DNA of 64,000 nt from Streptomyces sp. NBC_01803 (GTDB lineage: Bacteria; Actinomycetota; Actinomycetes; Streptomycetales; Streptomycetaceae). Below the pieces are notes generated by a model, which made no database searches, had not been told where the DNA came from, and worked only from the letters and a program-made list of their open reading frames with translations. The position numbers and the translations under genes are program-made. Every line of letters starts with the position of its first letter. Position 1 is the first letter of the stretch. Location of the stretch: assembly GCF_035917415.1 (NCBI RefSeq), contig NZ_CP109073.1:2391501-2455500 (forward strand), read 5' to 3'. Of the stretch, positions 11,460 through 19,960 are shown in pieces.

Positions 11460-12244
11460 GAGACCCGTCCCTTGGCGTCGAAGCCACGCATGCGGTCCAG
11501 CACCCGGTCGGCCGTCGGCTCGCGCATCTCGTCCACGACGCGGCCGTCGGCGAGGAAGACGATGCGGTCGGCGTGGGCGGCGGCGACGGGGTCGTGGGTG
11601 ACCATGACGATGGTCTGGCCGAGGTCGTCGACGGAGCGGCGCAGGAAGCCGAGGATCTCGGCGCCGGTGCGGGAGTCGAGGTTGCCGGTGGGTTCGTCGG
11701 CGAAGATGATCCCGGGGCGGGCGGCGAGGGCGCGGGCGACGGCGACGCGCTGCTGCTGGCCGCCGGACAGCTCGCCGGGCCGGTGGCGCAGGCGGTCGGT
11801 GAGACCGACGGTCTCCACGACCCGCCGCAGCCAGTCGGGGTCGGGTGTGCGGCCGGCGATGTCCATCGGGAGGGTGATGTTCTCGCCGGCGCTGAGCGTG
11901 GGCAGCAGGTTGAACGCCTGGAAGACGAAGCCGATGCCGTCCCGCCGCAGCCTCGTCAGCTTCTTGTCCCCCAGCCCGGTGATCTCGGTCTCCCCCACCC
12001 AGATCCGGCCGCTCGTGACCGTGTCCAGCCCCGCCAGGCAGTGCATCAGCGTCGACTTCCCCGACCCCGACGGACCCATGATCGCCGTGAACACCCCACG
12101 CTCGACATCCACCGACACGCCATCCAGCGCCACAACCCGCGTCTCACCCGTTCCGTACGCCTTGACCACACCCTCGGCCCGCGCGGCCACGGCTGAGTGC
12201 CCTCCGCCGCCCCCGGTCGCGGGATTCACAACAGCCGTTGTCAC
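11456..12244 (-). CDS. ABC transporter ATP-binding protein (LolD/MacB type)
   Basis: A 262-residue ATPase that powers the permease next to it. It shows Walker A GPSGSGKST, the Q-loop FVFQAFNLLPTLSAGENI, signature LSGGQQQRVAVARAL, Walker B IIFADEPTGNLDS and the H-loop MVTHDPVAAA. The start is placed at GTG 12244 (VTTAVVNPATGG) because GGAGGAG lies nine bases upstream. In-frame ATGs at 12286 and 12274 lack such a site. Its 3' end overlaps the permease start as ATGA. Confidence 0.93.
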   Translation of the reverse strand: MTTAVVNPATGGGGGHSAVAARAEGVVKAYGTGETRVVALDGVSVDVERGVFTAIMGPSGSGKSTLMHCLAGLDTVTSGRIWVGETEITGLGDKKLTRLRRDGIGFVFQAFNLLPTLSAGENITLPMDIAGRTPDPDWLRRVVETVGLTDRLRHRPGELSGGQQQRVAVARALAARPGIIFADEPTGNLDSRTGAEILGFLRRSVDDLGQTIVMVTHDPVAAAHADRIVFLADGRVVDEMREPTADRVLDRMRGFDAKGRVS

Positions 12245-12487
12245 GGTGATCTCCTCCAGTGAGTGAAGCTTGGCCATGGAAGCCACAAGGAAAGCCTAGG
12301 GACGCCACCCGGCCCGCTCATCGCCCGGCAGGACGAACCTCGCGGCGGCGGGATCGGCGCCACGTCGCAGCCGCCCCTAGGGGACGGCGCCGTCCGCGCA
12401 ACGGTTCGAACGCGGTCCCGTGCAGGCTGTAACCTGACGCCCCATGAACAACCGGGACTTCACGTTCCGTCGGAGGGAAGTCGAGCG

Positions 12488-13789
12488 ATGGGAAGCGCAG
12501 TTCCCCGTGCCGTCGTGCTCGCGGACTCGGACAGCCGGTGGAAGTGGGCCGCCCATGCCGCCCGGAAGCTCGCGCCCCGGCACGCCATCGACGCCCGCTT
12601 CCTGCTCACCTCGACCACCCCCACCGAGCGCCAGATCGCCGAGGTCGACGTGGCCCCGGACACCAGCCGCTTCGTCACCTGCGCCGAGCTGCTGGACGAC
12701 CCCGCGCTGGCCGAGGCCGAGCTGATCGTCGTCGGGACCATCGGCGGCACCGTGCTCGCGCTCATCCACAGCCTGGGGATGGCCTGGGACGGCGCCTCCC
12801 GGCGGCCCGTCGTCGCCTCCGGCTACGTGGGCGCGCTCTACGAGAACCTGGTGGACGGCCTGCTGCTGCGGGTCGGCTCCGACATCCTGCTGGCCAACGG
12901 CCCGGACGACGCCACCCGCTTCCGCGACATCTACCGGGGCATCGGCGCCGACCCGTTCAGCGTGGTCGAGGCGGCACTGCCGTTCCTCGGCGGACGCCGC
13001 TACGACCCCTCGGCGGTCGGCCGCGGCGACCGCCCGTTCACCGTCTGCTTCGCCGTCCAGCCGACCGTCCCCGCCTCCCGCGCGGCGCGCGCCGGGCTGC
13101 TGGACAAGCTCCAGCGGCACGCCCGCCGCTTCCCCGACCGCGAAGTGCTGCTCAAATTGCGCGTCCGGGAGGGCGAGACGACCAGCCGGATCGAGCGCTT
13201 CCCGTACCAGGAGCTGTACGACGAGCTGCCCGACCCGCCGCCCAACCTCAAGGTCGCGCACGGCGACATGGGCCAGGTGCTGGACCGCACCGACCTGCTG
13301 GTCACCGTCAGCTCGACCGCCGCCCTGGAGGCTGTCCACCGCGGCATCCCGACCGCGATCCTCACCGACTACGGGATCCGCGAGGCGCACGGCAACCACT
13401 TCTTCCTGCACTCCGGCGCGCTCGCCTCGTGGGCCCAGCTCGACGAAGGGCTCGTCCCCCGGGTCAGCCACGAGTGGGCGGCCCGCCAGGGCATCGGCCC
13501 GCGCGACCCGTACGCCGCCGCCCGCACCCGGTTCGCCCAGCTGACGGCGCGCTCCTCGCTGCCGCGCATGCGGCCGTACTACACACCGCGGAACGCCTCG
13601 GACTATCTGGAGACGCTGCTGATGCGCCACGGCCTCGGCCTCAGCGGACGCCCGCTGCCCGGCGGCGCGGCGGGCGCGGGCGGTCCGACCGCGATGCGCA
13701 AGCTGATCCAGCGCGGCGCCGACGGCCTCTACCGCGTCGGGCGGGCCCGTGTCGCACCCGTCATCCGCCGCCTGGCACAAGGACAGTGA
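12488..13789 (+). CDS. DUF6716-type putative glycosyltransferase
   Basis: A 433-residue protein matching, from memory, a conserved Streptomyces family labelled DUF6716 and described as glycosyltransferase-like. The N-terminal half has alternating strands and helices (VPRAVVLADSDSRWKWAAHA, then AELIVVGTIGGTVLALI). The C-terminal half has DLLVTVSSTAALEAVHRGIP, which resembles the nucleotide-sugar loop of GT-B enzymes. The tail is basic. Start ATG 12488 follows GGAGGGA at about 12471. No sugar substrate can be inferred. It is divergent from the ABC exporter pair. Confidence 0.65.
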   Translation: MGSAVPRAVVLADSDSRWKWAAHAARKLAPRHAIDARFLLTSTTPTERQIAEVDVAPDTSRFVTCAELLDDPALAEAELIVVGTIGGTVLALIHSLGMAWDGASRRPVVASGYVGALYENLVDGLLLRVGSDILLANGPDDATRFRDIYRGIGADPFSVVEAALPFLGGRRYDPSAVGRGDRPFTVCFAVQPTVPASRAARAGLLDKLQRHARRFPDREVLLKLRVREGETTSRIERFPYQELYDELPDPPPNLKVAHGDMGQVLDRTDLLVTVSSTAALEAVHRGIPTAILTDYGIREAHGNHFFLHSGALASWAQLDEGLVPRVSHEWAARQGIGPRDPYAAARTRFAQLTARSSLPRMRPYYTPRNASDYLETLLMRHGLGLSGRPLPGGAAGAGGPTAMRKLIQRGADGLYRVGRARVAPVIRRLAQGQ

Positions 13790-13867
13790 ACACGCAGCGG
13801 TGCTGACATCGGGTGGCCCGCTGCATAAGATCGATCGACCCAACGGACCATCCACGGGAGTGCCTCA

Positions 13868-14539
13868 GTGAAGCGCCGCAGCTCCGCACTGTCCGTCTCC
13901 GCCGCAGCCGTGCTGGCCGCCGCGGCTCCTCTGCTGCTCACCGGATGCTCCACCGACGCCCACCCGGGCGCGGCGGCCGTCGTGGGCGGCGAGCGGATCG
14001 CCCTGGCCACGGTCCAGTCCGAGGTCGAGGCCGTCCGCGACGCGCAGCGCGACCGGCCGGAGGCCGACCAGCTCATCGCCGCCAGCAGCGGGCTCACCCA
14101 GGAGCGCGTCGAGTTCCTGGTGTACCTGGAGGTGCTGGAGCGCGCGGCGGACGACGCCGGGGTGAACGTCTCACGCCGCGATGTGCAGACCGCCCGCGCG
14201 GAGGCCGAACGGAACCTGGGGGGCGCCGACGCGCTGGCCCAGGCCGCGCTGATGCCGGCCAGCGGCGCCACCCCGCTCGCCGGGGACGAGCAGATCGACC
14301 AGATGCTGCGCAGCCAGCTTCTGTTCCAGGGCCTGGCGGAGCGGCTCGGCGTCACGCCGGACGCGGCGGGCGTGCAGCGGATCGCCACCGTGCTGGCCAC
14401 CACCGCCGAGGAGATCGGTGTCGACGTGAACCCGCGCTTCGGCGAGTGGGACGCGGAGCAGGTCATGCTGACCGACGCCACCGAGCCCTGGCTGCGGGCG
14501 GCGAGCGGCGAGCAGGCCGCCGTTACGCTCGGCGGGTGA
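13868..14539 (+). CDS. SurA N-terminal-domain lipoprotein
   Basis: A 223-residue lipoprotein with lipobox LLLTGC near residue 27. It is followed by AAAVVGGERIALATVQSEVE, the start of the SurA/PrsA-like N-terminal chaperone domain, and then a helical body. No rotamase domain is present, so it is probably a periplasm-side chaperone or scaffold and not a prolyl isomerase. GTG start at 13868. Its stop overlaps the mazG start (GTGA, 14536-14539), so the two genes are translationally coupled. Confidence 0.8.
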   Translation: MKRRSSALSVSAAAVLAAAAPLLLTGCSTDAHPGAAAVVGGERIALATVQSEVEAVRDAQRDRPEADQLIAASSGLTQERVEFLVYLEVLERAADDAGVNVSRRDVQTARAEAERNLGGADALAQAALMPASGATPLAGDEQIDQMLRSQLLFQGLAERLGVTPDAAGVQRIATVLATTAEEIGVDVNPRFGEWDAEQVMLTDATEPWLRAASGEQAAVTLGG

Positions 14540-15585
14540 CCACTTCCCCGTCTGATTCGTCCCCCTCCCCCGCATCCCCCGTTTCCGCCGCCTCCCCCGC
14601 GCCGTCCGCTCCGGCCGGCCGGATCGTGCTGCTGACCACCACCCACCGGGTGGCCCCCGGGCTGCTGTCCTGGCCCGCCTGGCAGGCCCTGCGCGACGCC
14701 GACCTGGTGCTGTGCCGGGACACGGCGCACCCGCAGCTTCCTTATCTGAAGGAGGCCGGGATCGCGGTGGAGGCCGTCGCCACCATCGACGCGGACCGGG
14801 TGGTGGGCGCGGGCGCGGGCGGGCGCCTGGTCGTGGTGCTGACCTCGGCCGAGGGCGAGCCGCGCCTGACCGACGGGCTGGCTGCACTGGCCGGCTCCGG
14901 CCGGGCCACGACCCTGCCCGAGCTGGAGCTGCTGCCCGGCTCCTATGACCTGCCGGGCGCGCGGCTGCTCGACCTGGTGCAGGTGATGGACCGCATCCGC
15001 GCCGTGTGCCCCTGGGCGTCGACACAGACGAGTGAGGACCTCGCGCCGTACGGCGTGGAGGAGATGTACGAGCTGATCGAGGCCATCGAGGCGGGCGACC
15101 GGGCGGAGCTGCGCGAGGAGCTGGGGGACGTGCTGCTCCAGGTCGTCTTCCACGCCAGGATCGCGGCCGAGGACACCGAGGAGCCGTTCGACATCGACGA
15201 CGTGGCGGGCGGCATCGTGGCGAAGCTGATCCACCGCCACCCGCACGTGTTCGGCGACGAGCGGGCCGAGACGGCGGACGACGTGAAGGCGCTGTGGCTG
15301 CGCGCGAAGGCGGCGGAGAAGGGCCGGACCTCGGTCACGGACGGCATCCCGCTGGGCCAGCCCGGCCTGGCGCTCGCGGCGAAGCTCTCCGCCCGCGCCC
15401 GGACGGCCGGCGTCGACGTGCCGCTGCCCCCCGCCCCGGCCGGCGACTTCGGCTACCGCCTGCTGGCCCTGGCCACCGAGGCGGAAGCCGCCGGCACCGA
15501 CCCCGAAACGGCCCTGCGCACCGCGGCCCGCGCCTACCGCGACGCGATCCGCGCGGCGGAGGCGCGGCCCGCCCGGCAGGAGTGA
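14536..15585 (+). CDS. mazG: MazG-type nucleoside triphosphate pyrophosphohydrolase
   Basis: The family hydrolyses NTPs and dNTPs to monophosphates and cleans nucleotide pools. The C-terminal domain (about residues 160-300) has CPWASTQT, then GVEEMYELIEAIEAGD and LREELGDVLLQVVFHA. These are the EExxE and ExxD metal-binding helices of the MazG fold. The first 155 residues (RIVLLTTTHRVAPGLLSWPA...) resemble a degraded tetrapyrrole-methylase-like domain. The protein is 349 residues long. GTG start overlaps the upstream lipoprotein stop. Confidence 0.92.
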   Translation: MTTSPSDSSPSPASPVSAASPAPSAPAGRIVLLTTTHRVAPGLLSWPAWQALRDADLVLCRDTAHPQLPYLKEAGIAVEAVATIDADRVVGAGAGGRLVVVLTSAEGEPRLTDGLAALAGSGRATTLPELELLPGSYDLPGARLLDLVQVMDRIRAVCPWASTQTSEDLAPYGVEEMYELIEAIEAGDRAELREELGDVLLQVVFHARIAAEDTEEPFDIDDVAGGIVAKLIHRHPHVFGDERAETADDVKALWLRAKAAEKGRTSVTDGIPLGQPGLALAAKLSARARTAGVDVPLPPAPAGDFGYRLLALATEAEAAGTDPETALRTAARAYRDAIRAAEARPARQE

Positions 15586-15648
15586 CCGCGCCCGCCCGCC
15601 GGGCGGCAGCGGGCGTGATGAGGCCGTGCGGCCGTGGCGTCATGGGCG

Positions 15649-16608
15649 TCAGAACGCCGCCGCGGCGGCCACCAGGCGGTGCGGCGCGGCGCCGGTCAGC
15701 AGCGTCGTGAGACCGCTGAGCACGTCCGGGCCCAGATACCAGTCGCCCGTGTGGTCCACGCAGTACAGCCGTCCGTCGCGGTCCACCACGAGCAACGCCG
15801 TGCCGCCGGCCTCCTCGCCCAGCGGGCACAGCTCGGTGCCCAGCGCGCGGCCGAGTTCGCCCAGGGTGCGGGCCCAGTGCAGGCCGCGCAGCGGGTCGAT
15901 GACGACGCCGGTCGCCGCGTACGCCTGCCCGGGGCCCTGCGGCGACAGCGTCAGCGCGCCGAGCTCGGCCCACGTCTCGAAGGCGGCCGGGAACAGCGTG
16001 TGCGGGTGGCCCTGCGGCGAACGGTGGCCGCTGAGCACGTCCGCCCACCGCTCGGCGCGGGCCGCGTGCCGCCGACCCGGGCTCCAGCCCCCGGCGGTCA
16101 GGGCCTGGTCGGCGCTGCCCGCCGACCACGGGCCGCCCGCGGCGGGCGCGTCGGCCGACATCGCCACCGCCACGTCCGGCGCGGCGCTGACGCTGCGCAC
16201 GCCGAGGCGCGCGAGCAGCACGGCGCAGGAGCGGCAGTGCGGGGCGTACTCGCCGTGCTGCGGGTCGCCGTCCTCGCGGATGTGCCGCGTGGTGATCCCG
16301 GCGTCCGCCAGGGCGATCCGGGCGGCGGTGAGGTCGTGGGCTGCCGCCTCGGTGAGGCAGCGGGAGAGCAGGAACGGCTCGGGGCAGCGGCCGAGGTGGC
16401 GCTCGCGCTGCCCCGTGCCGAGCCCGTCGAGGATGTCCGCGACCACCGGGTGGAGGTCGGGGGCGGCGGCGGCGCGGCTCGCGGTCCCGGTGAGCGCCTG
16501 GGCGCGGGCGGGAACGGACAGCGCGGCGGCCGTGGTCGGCAGAATGCCGTCGCGGCGGTGCCGGAGCACGGGAGGCACCGGGCCGTGGGTATCCGATATC
16601 ACGTGCAC
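15649..16608 (-). CDS. YwqJ-like deaminase domain fused to a SUKH-3 immunity domain
   Basis: A protein of about 319 residues with two parts. The first carries deaminase-type metal motifs: ERHLGRCPEPFLLS near residues 68-82 and HGEYAPHCRSCAVLL near 118-132, the PCxxC-like pair. The second (about 157-319) begins AGGWSPGRRHAARAERWADV and ends with the ELCPLGEEAGG, VVDRDGRLYCVD and WYLGPDV segments seen in SUKH-3. YwqJ-type deaminases act as toxins and SUKH proteins as immunity factors in polymorphic toxin systems; here both are in one chain. The start is uncertain: GTG at 16608 or 16602. It is divergent from the next two genes. Confidence 0.72.
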   Translation of the reverse strand: MHVISDTHGPVPPVLRHRRDGILPTTAAALSVPARAQALTGTASRAAAAPDLHPVVADILDGLGTGQRERHLGRCPEPFLLSRCLTEAAAHDLTAARIALADAGITTRHIREDGDPQHGEYAPHCRSCAVLLARLGVRSVSAAPDVAVAMSADAPAAGGPWSAGSADQALTAGGWSPGRRHAARAERWADVLSGHRSPQGHPHTLFPAAFETWAELGALTLSPQGPGQAYAATGVVIDPLRGLHWARTLGELGRALGTELCPLGEEAGGTALLVVDRDGRLYCVDHTGDWYLGPDVLSGLTTLLTGAAPHRLVAAAAAF

Positions 16609-16638
16609 GATCGTGCCACCGACACACGGAACCCATAG

Positions 16639-16654
16639 GCTGTCCGCCGACAGC
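16639..16654. promoter_or_regulatory. Palindrome in the divergent promoter of the SUKH cluster
   Basis: GCTGTC (16639-16644) and GACAGC (16649-16654) form a perfect six-base inverted repeat around CGCC. They sit in the 74-bp gap between the divergent SUKH genes and could be a shared operator. The evidence is positional only. Confidence 0.35.
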
Positions 16655-16682
16655 GTGATGTAACAGCAGGGGGCGTACCGCC

Positions 16683-17657
16683 ATGACGACAGGTCGGCTC
16701 GGGCAACAGGCCGCGCCACCGAACAGGGCCTATGCCGGACAGGTCGTGCAATTCCCCGACCCGGTGCGGGCCGCCCGATTCCCGCACGGAGTCCGCGTGG
16801 ACGCGGACGGTTTGCCCGATTTCTCACCCTACGCCAGAGCCGCCGCCGAGATCGCTGATCCGCCGGAGGGCTTCGGCGTGGACGAGCTGCGGCTGACCGA
16901 CTACGTGTCGGCCAACGCCGCGCTGCACGCCGGGGGCCACGAGCTGTGGGCCAACCTGCCGCCCGTCGCCACGCCGCACGGCTGGACCTGGCACCACGTG
17001 GCGAACTCGCGGCGGCTGGAGCTGGTGCCGGTCGAGGTGAAGGCGCTGCTGCGGCACCACGGTGGCCTGGCGACGGCGAACGTCGACCAGACCAAGCGCG
17101 GCACCCGCCCGCTGGCCGAGACCAAGCCCGTGCACTTCGCCGTGCCGCGCTCGGTCGCCGTGCCGGAGGACCGGCTGCGCGCCGCGGAGGACCGGCTCGG
17201 ATACCGGCTGCCGGAGGCGTACCGCTCGTTCCTCAAGGCGGCCGGCGGCTGCGCGCCGGTCGGCGTGGCGCTCGACGCGGAGCTGGGGCTGCTGATCGAC
17301 CAGCCGTTCTTCACGCTGCGCGAGGAGGCCGCGGTCAACGACGTGGTCTACATCAACAAATGCCTGCGCGACCACCTCACCAAGGACTACCTGGGCGTCG
17401 CGTTCGCCCACGGCGGCATCCTCGCGGTGAAGGTCAAGGGCGAGGACCTGGGCTCCGTCTGGCTGTGCCCGTACGACGACGCGCGGGACCGGGACGGCCT
17501 GACTCTCCAGCAGCGGGTCGCCGATCTGCTGCTGCCCTGCGGCTCGGACTTCGACGACTTCCTGCTGCGGCTGGCGGGGAACCCGCCGGAGCTGGACACG
17601 GTGGCGAATCTGATGGTCGACGGCGGATTCGCGCGCGCCGTCCCGGTGGAGGGATGA
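16683..17657 (+). CDS. HNH/WHH-type nuclease domain fused to SMI1/KNR4 (SUKH-1) domain
   Basis: A 324-residue protein. Residues about 45-130 contain LPDFSPYARA, GHELWANLPP, GWTWHHVANSRRLELVPVEV and the RHHGG segment. This is the pattern of HNH/ENDO VII toxin nucleases with a WHH motif (His104, His105, His125, His126). Residues about 160-320 match SMI1/KNR4: PEDRLRAAEDRLGYRLPEAY, RSFLKAAGG, and FAHGGILAVKVKGEDLGSVW. Nuclease and immunity-type folds are thus joined in one chain. ATG 16683 has only a weak upstream G-tract. The stop overlaps the next start (ATGA, 17654-17657). Confidence 0.75.
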   Translation: MTTGRLGQQAAPPNRAYAGQVVQFPDPVRAARFPHGVRVDADGLPDFSPYARAAAEIADPPEGFGVDELRLTDYVSANAALHAGGHELWANLPPVATPHGWTWHHVANSRRLELVPVEVKALLRHHGGLATANVDQTKRGTRPLAETKPVHFAVPRSVAVPEDRLRAAEDRLGYRLPEAYRSFLKAAGGCAPVGVALDAELGLLIDQPFFTLREEAAVNDVVYINKCLRDHLTKDYLGVAFAHGGILAVKVKGEDLGSVWLCPYDDARDRDGLTLQQRVADLLLPCGSDFDDFLLRLAGNPPELDTVANLMVDGGFARAVPVEG

Positions 17658-19798
17658 GCGCGATGGTCACGTTCGCACAGGCGCAGGAGCGCGCGGAGCA
17701 CTGGGTGAACGGCCCCGGGGGCGGCGATCCGCGCCGCGAGGTCCGGGTGCGGGAGTTCGGTCTCGGTTTCGTGGCCTGGGCCGAGGAGCCGGAAGCGGGC
17801 CCGGTCGGCGGCGGCAAGCTGGTGATCGCGCGGGACAGCGGTGACACGACGCTGTGGCCGGCCCTGCCGGTCGGCGACGTCATCCGCGCCTACGAGGAGG
17901 AGTACGGCACCCCCGCCACGGCGGCGCCCGCCGAGCCCGAGGAGCAGCGGATCGATCTGAACGTCACCTCGTTCCTGCTGACGCCGCCGCAGTGGCTCCA
18001 GGACGCGGCCGACCGCGCGAGCGGCGACGGACCCGAGCCGGTCCCGCCGGTGGCCGAGGCCGAACCGGAGCCAGAGCCCGAACCGGAGCCGCTGCCCGAA
18101 CCGGAGCCGGAGCCGGAGCCGATCGCCCCACCGCCACCGCCGCCCGCGTCCGACAGCCCGTGGTCCGGCAAGGACATCGAACGGCCCGCGCCCGTCGCGG
18201 GCGGCTCGCCATGGGCGGGCGCCGACACCTCGGGCAGCGGCGCCGACGCCGAGTCCATAGCGCCCCCGGCGACCGTGTTCTCGCCGCCCGTGGTGGCCGA
18301 CCCGGGCGGCCCGCCGTCCGTCGTCGTCCCCTCCGAGGCGCGGACCGCGATCCTGCCGCAGGGCAGCGCCCTGCCGCCCACCGCCATCCACCGCGCGGAC
18401 CCGCCTGCCGCGCCCGCCGCCCCGGCCGGAACGCCCGTGGGCCCGCCGCCCCGTGCCGGCGGCGGCGCGGCCGACCTCGCCAACGCGGACACCGCCAAAT
18501 CGGTGACCGGACCGCCGGCCGGGCCCTCCGGCGGCGGCACGCGCGGCGCCCTCCCGGTGCCGCCCCCCGCGCCGCCCGGTGCCAGGCCGGGCGCGGCACC
18601 GCCGCCGCCCAGGCCCACCGGGAACAACGCGACCGCCGACTACCTGCCGACGCAGGCCGTCGACCCCGAGTTCGTGAAGTCCCTGCGCGACCCGGGTCGT
18701 TCCGGCCGACCCCCGGCGCCCGCACCACCCCCCGCGCCCTCCCCCGTTCCGGCACCGGCACCCGTGCCCGCGCCGCCGCCCCCGCCCGGTGGCCCGGGCT
18801 ACGGCTATCCGCCGCCCGGCCTGCCGATGGTCGGCTCCGGCTACATGGCGGTACTGCGCTACCGCGCCCCGGACGGCTCGGAGCAGCAGCTCATCCGCCG
18901 CTCCGCGCCCGGGATGCCGCACCCCGAATGGCAGTTGCTGCACGAGCTGCACGCCATGAACGTGCCGCCGCAGCAGGTGCTGGAGTTGCACACCGAGCTC
19001 CAGTCGTGCGAAGTGCCCGGCGGGTACTGCGCGCGCATGATCCGCGAGACCTGGCCGCAGGTGCGGATCACGCACACCGCCGCGTACGGCCGGGACTTCG
19101 CCTCCCGGCAGGCCGGGGTCAGGCATCTGGTGGAACACCAGGACGAGCTCCAGCAGTTCGCGGACGGCCCGGCCCGTTCCGCCCCGGTCCGCGTGCCGTT
19201 GCCGCAGCAGCAGCCCGCGCCCGCCGTCGGCCTCGACGTGATCGGCCAGGAGCTGGCGCACGCCTTCGGCCCGCAGGGCGTCTTCCGGTACACCGCGCAG
19301 GCCGTCTCGCGCCAGGGCGTGCCGGAGATCGTGGCGCAGACCCTCGTGTGGGCCGGACTCCCGTTGGAGATCAGCCCGTTCTTCTGGGCGCAGGCCCAAC
19401 CGGGCCGCCCGGTCCCGACCCTGGCCGAGCTGGCGATGGAGCGCGGTGTCCAGCCCGCCCCCGACGCCGGCTCCTACCTGGTGATGGGCACCGACTTCGG
19501 CCGCCAGTTGTGCGTGCAGTACGGCACGGCGCACATCGTCGCCGTGCCGCTGGAGGCCGCGCCCGGCGGAGCGCCGGTGCCGCCGCAGTTCGTGAACGCG
19601 TCGCTGCCGCAGTTCGCGCGCTGCATGGCGCTGCTGGGCCGGATGTGGCGGCTGCGGCTGGGCCTCAACTCCGAGCAGGCGGGCCGCTGGACGACCGACT
19701 TCCAGGCCCAGCTCGCCTCGCTGGACCCGGTGGCGGTGGCCGACCCGGAGAGCTGGTGGTCCGTGCTGCTCGAACAGATGTGGGACGGTCTGCTGTAG
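17654..19798 (+). CDS. YrhB-like domain, Pro-rich linker, deaminase-like domain and SUKH-4 domain
   Basis: A 714-residue multidomain protein. Residues 1-85 (MVTFAQAQERAEHWV ... LVIARDSGDTTLWPALPVGD) form a YrhB/Imm35-like domain. About 120-400 is a Pro/Glu- then Pro/Gly/Ala-rich linker. About 400-510 (GYMAVLRYRAPDGSE) carries the HPE motif and SCEVPGGYC, resembling toxin-type nucleic-acid deaminases. About 530-714 (VIGQELAHAFGPQGVFRY ... GSYLVMGTDFGRQLCVQYGT) matches SUKH-4. ATG 17654 overlaps the upstream stop; ATG 17663 is an alternative. No signal peptide is present, so a cytosolic role is likely. Confidence 0.72.
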   Translation: MSAMVTFAQAQERAEHWVNGPGGGDPRREVRVREFGLGFVAWAEEPEAGPVGGGKLVIARDSGDTTLWPALPVGDVIRAYEEEYGTPATAAPAEPEEQRIDLNVTSFLLTPPQWLQDAADRASGDGPEPVPPVAEAEPEPEPEPEPLPEPEPEPEPIAPPPPPPASDSPWSGKDIERPAPVAGGSPWAGADTSGSGADAESIAPPATVFSPPVVADPGGPPSVVVPSEARTAILPQGSALPPTAIHRADPPAAPAAPAGTPVGPPPRAGGGAADLANADTAKSVTGPPAGPSGGGTRGALPVPPPAPPGARPGAAPPPPRPTGNNATADYLPTQAVDPEFVKSLRDPGRSGRPPAPAPPPAPSPVPAPAPVPAPPPPPGGPGYGYPPPGLPMVGSGYMAVLRYRAPDGSEQQLIRRSAPGMPHPEWQLLHELHAMNVPPQQVLELHTELQSCEVPGGYCARMIRETWPQVRITHTAAYGRDFASRQAGVRHLVEHQDELQQFADGPARSAPVRVPLPQQQPAPAVGLDVIGQELAHAFGPQGVFRYTAQAVSRQGVPEIVAQTLVWAGLPLEISPFFWAQAQPGRPVPTLAELAMERGVQPAPDAGSYLVMGTDFGRQLCVQYGTAHIVAVPLEAAPGGAPVPPQFVNASLPQFARCMALLGRMWRLRLGLNSEQAGRWTTDFQAQLASLDPVAVADPESWWSVLLEQMWDGLL

Positions 19799-19960
19799 GC
19801 GGCGGGAGGCGCCCAACGGACGAGCCCCGTCGCGACGGTGGCCGGGTCCGCGCTCGGTCGCGCCCTCAAGTGCCTCTGTAGCACGGGAGTTGACGGTTTA
19901 CCGGCCGGTTTGGTGGGGTCCGCGTGGCCTGAGTTCCGTTCGAGCGGGGATCATTGCCGT

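Noticed and set aside
12245-12286. Upstream ATG starts for the ABC exporter ATPase
   Set aside because: Neither has a ribosome binding site, and the GGAGGAG that serves GTG 12244 lies inside this stretch.
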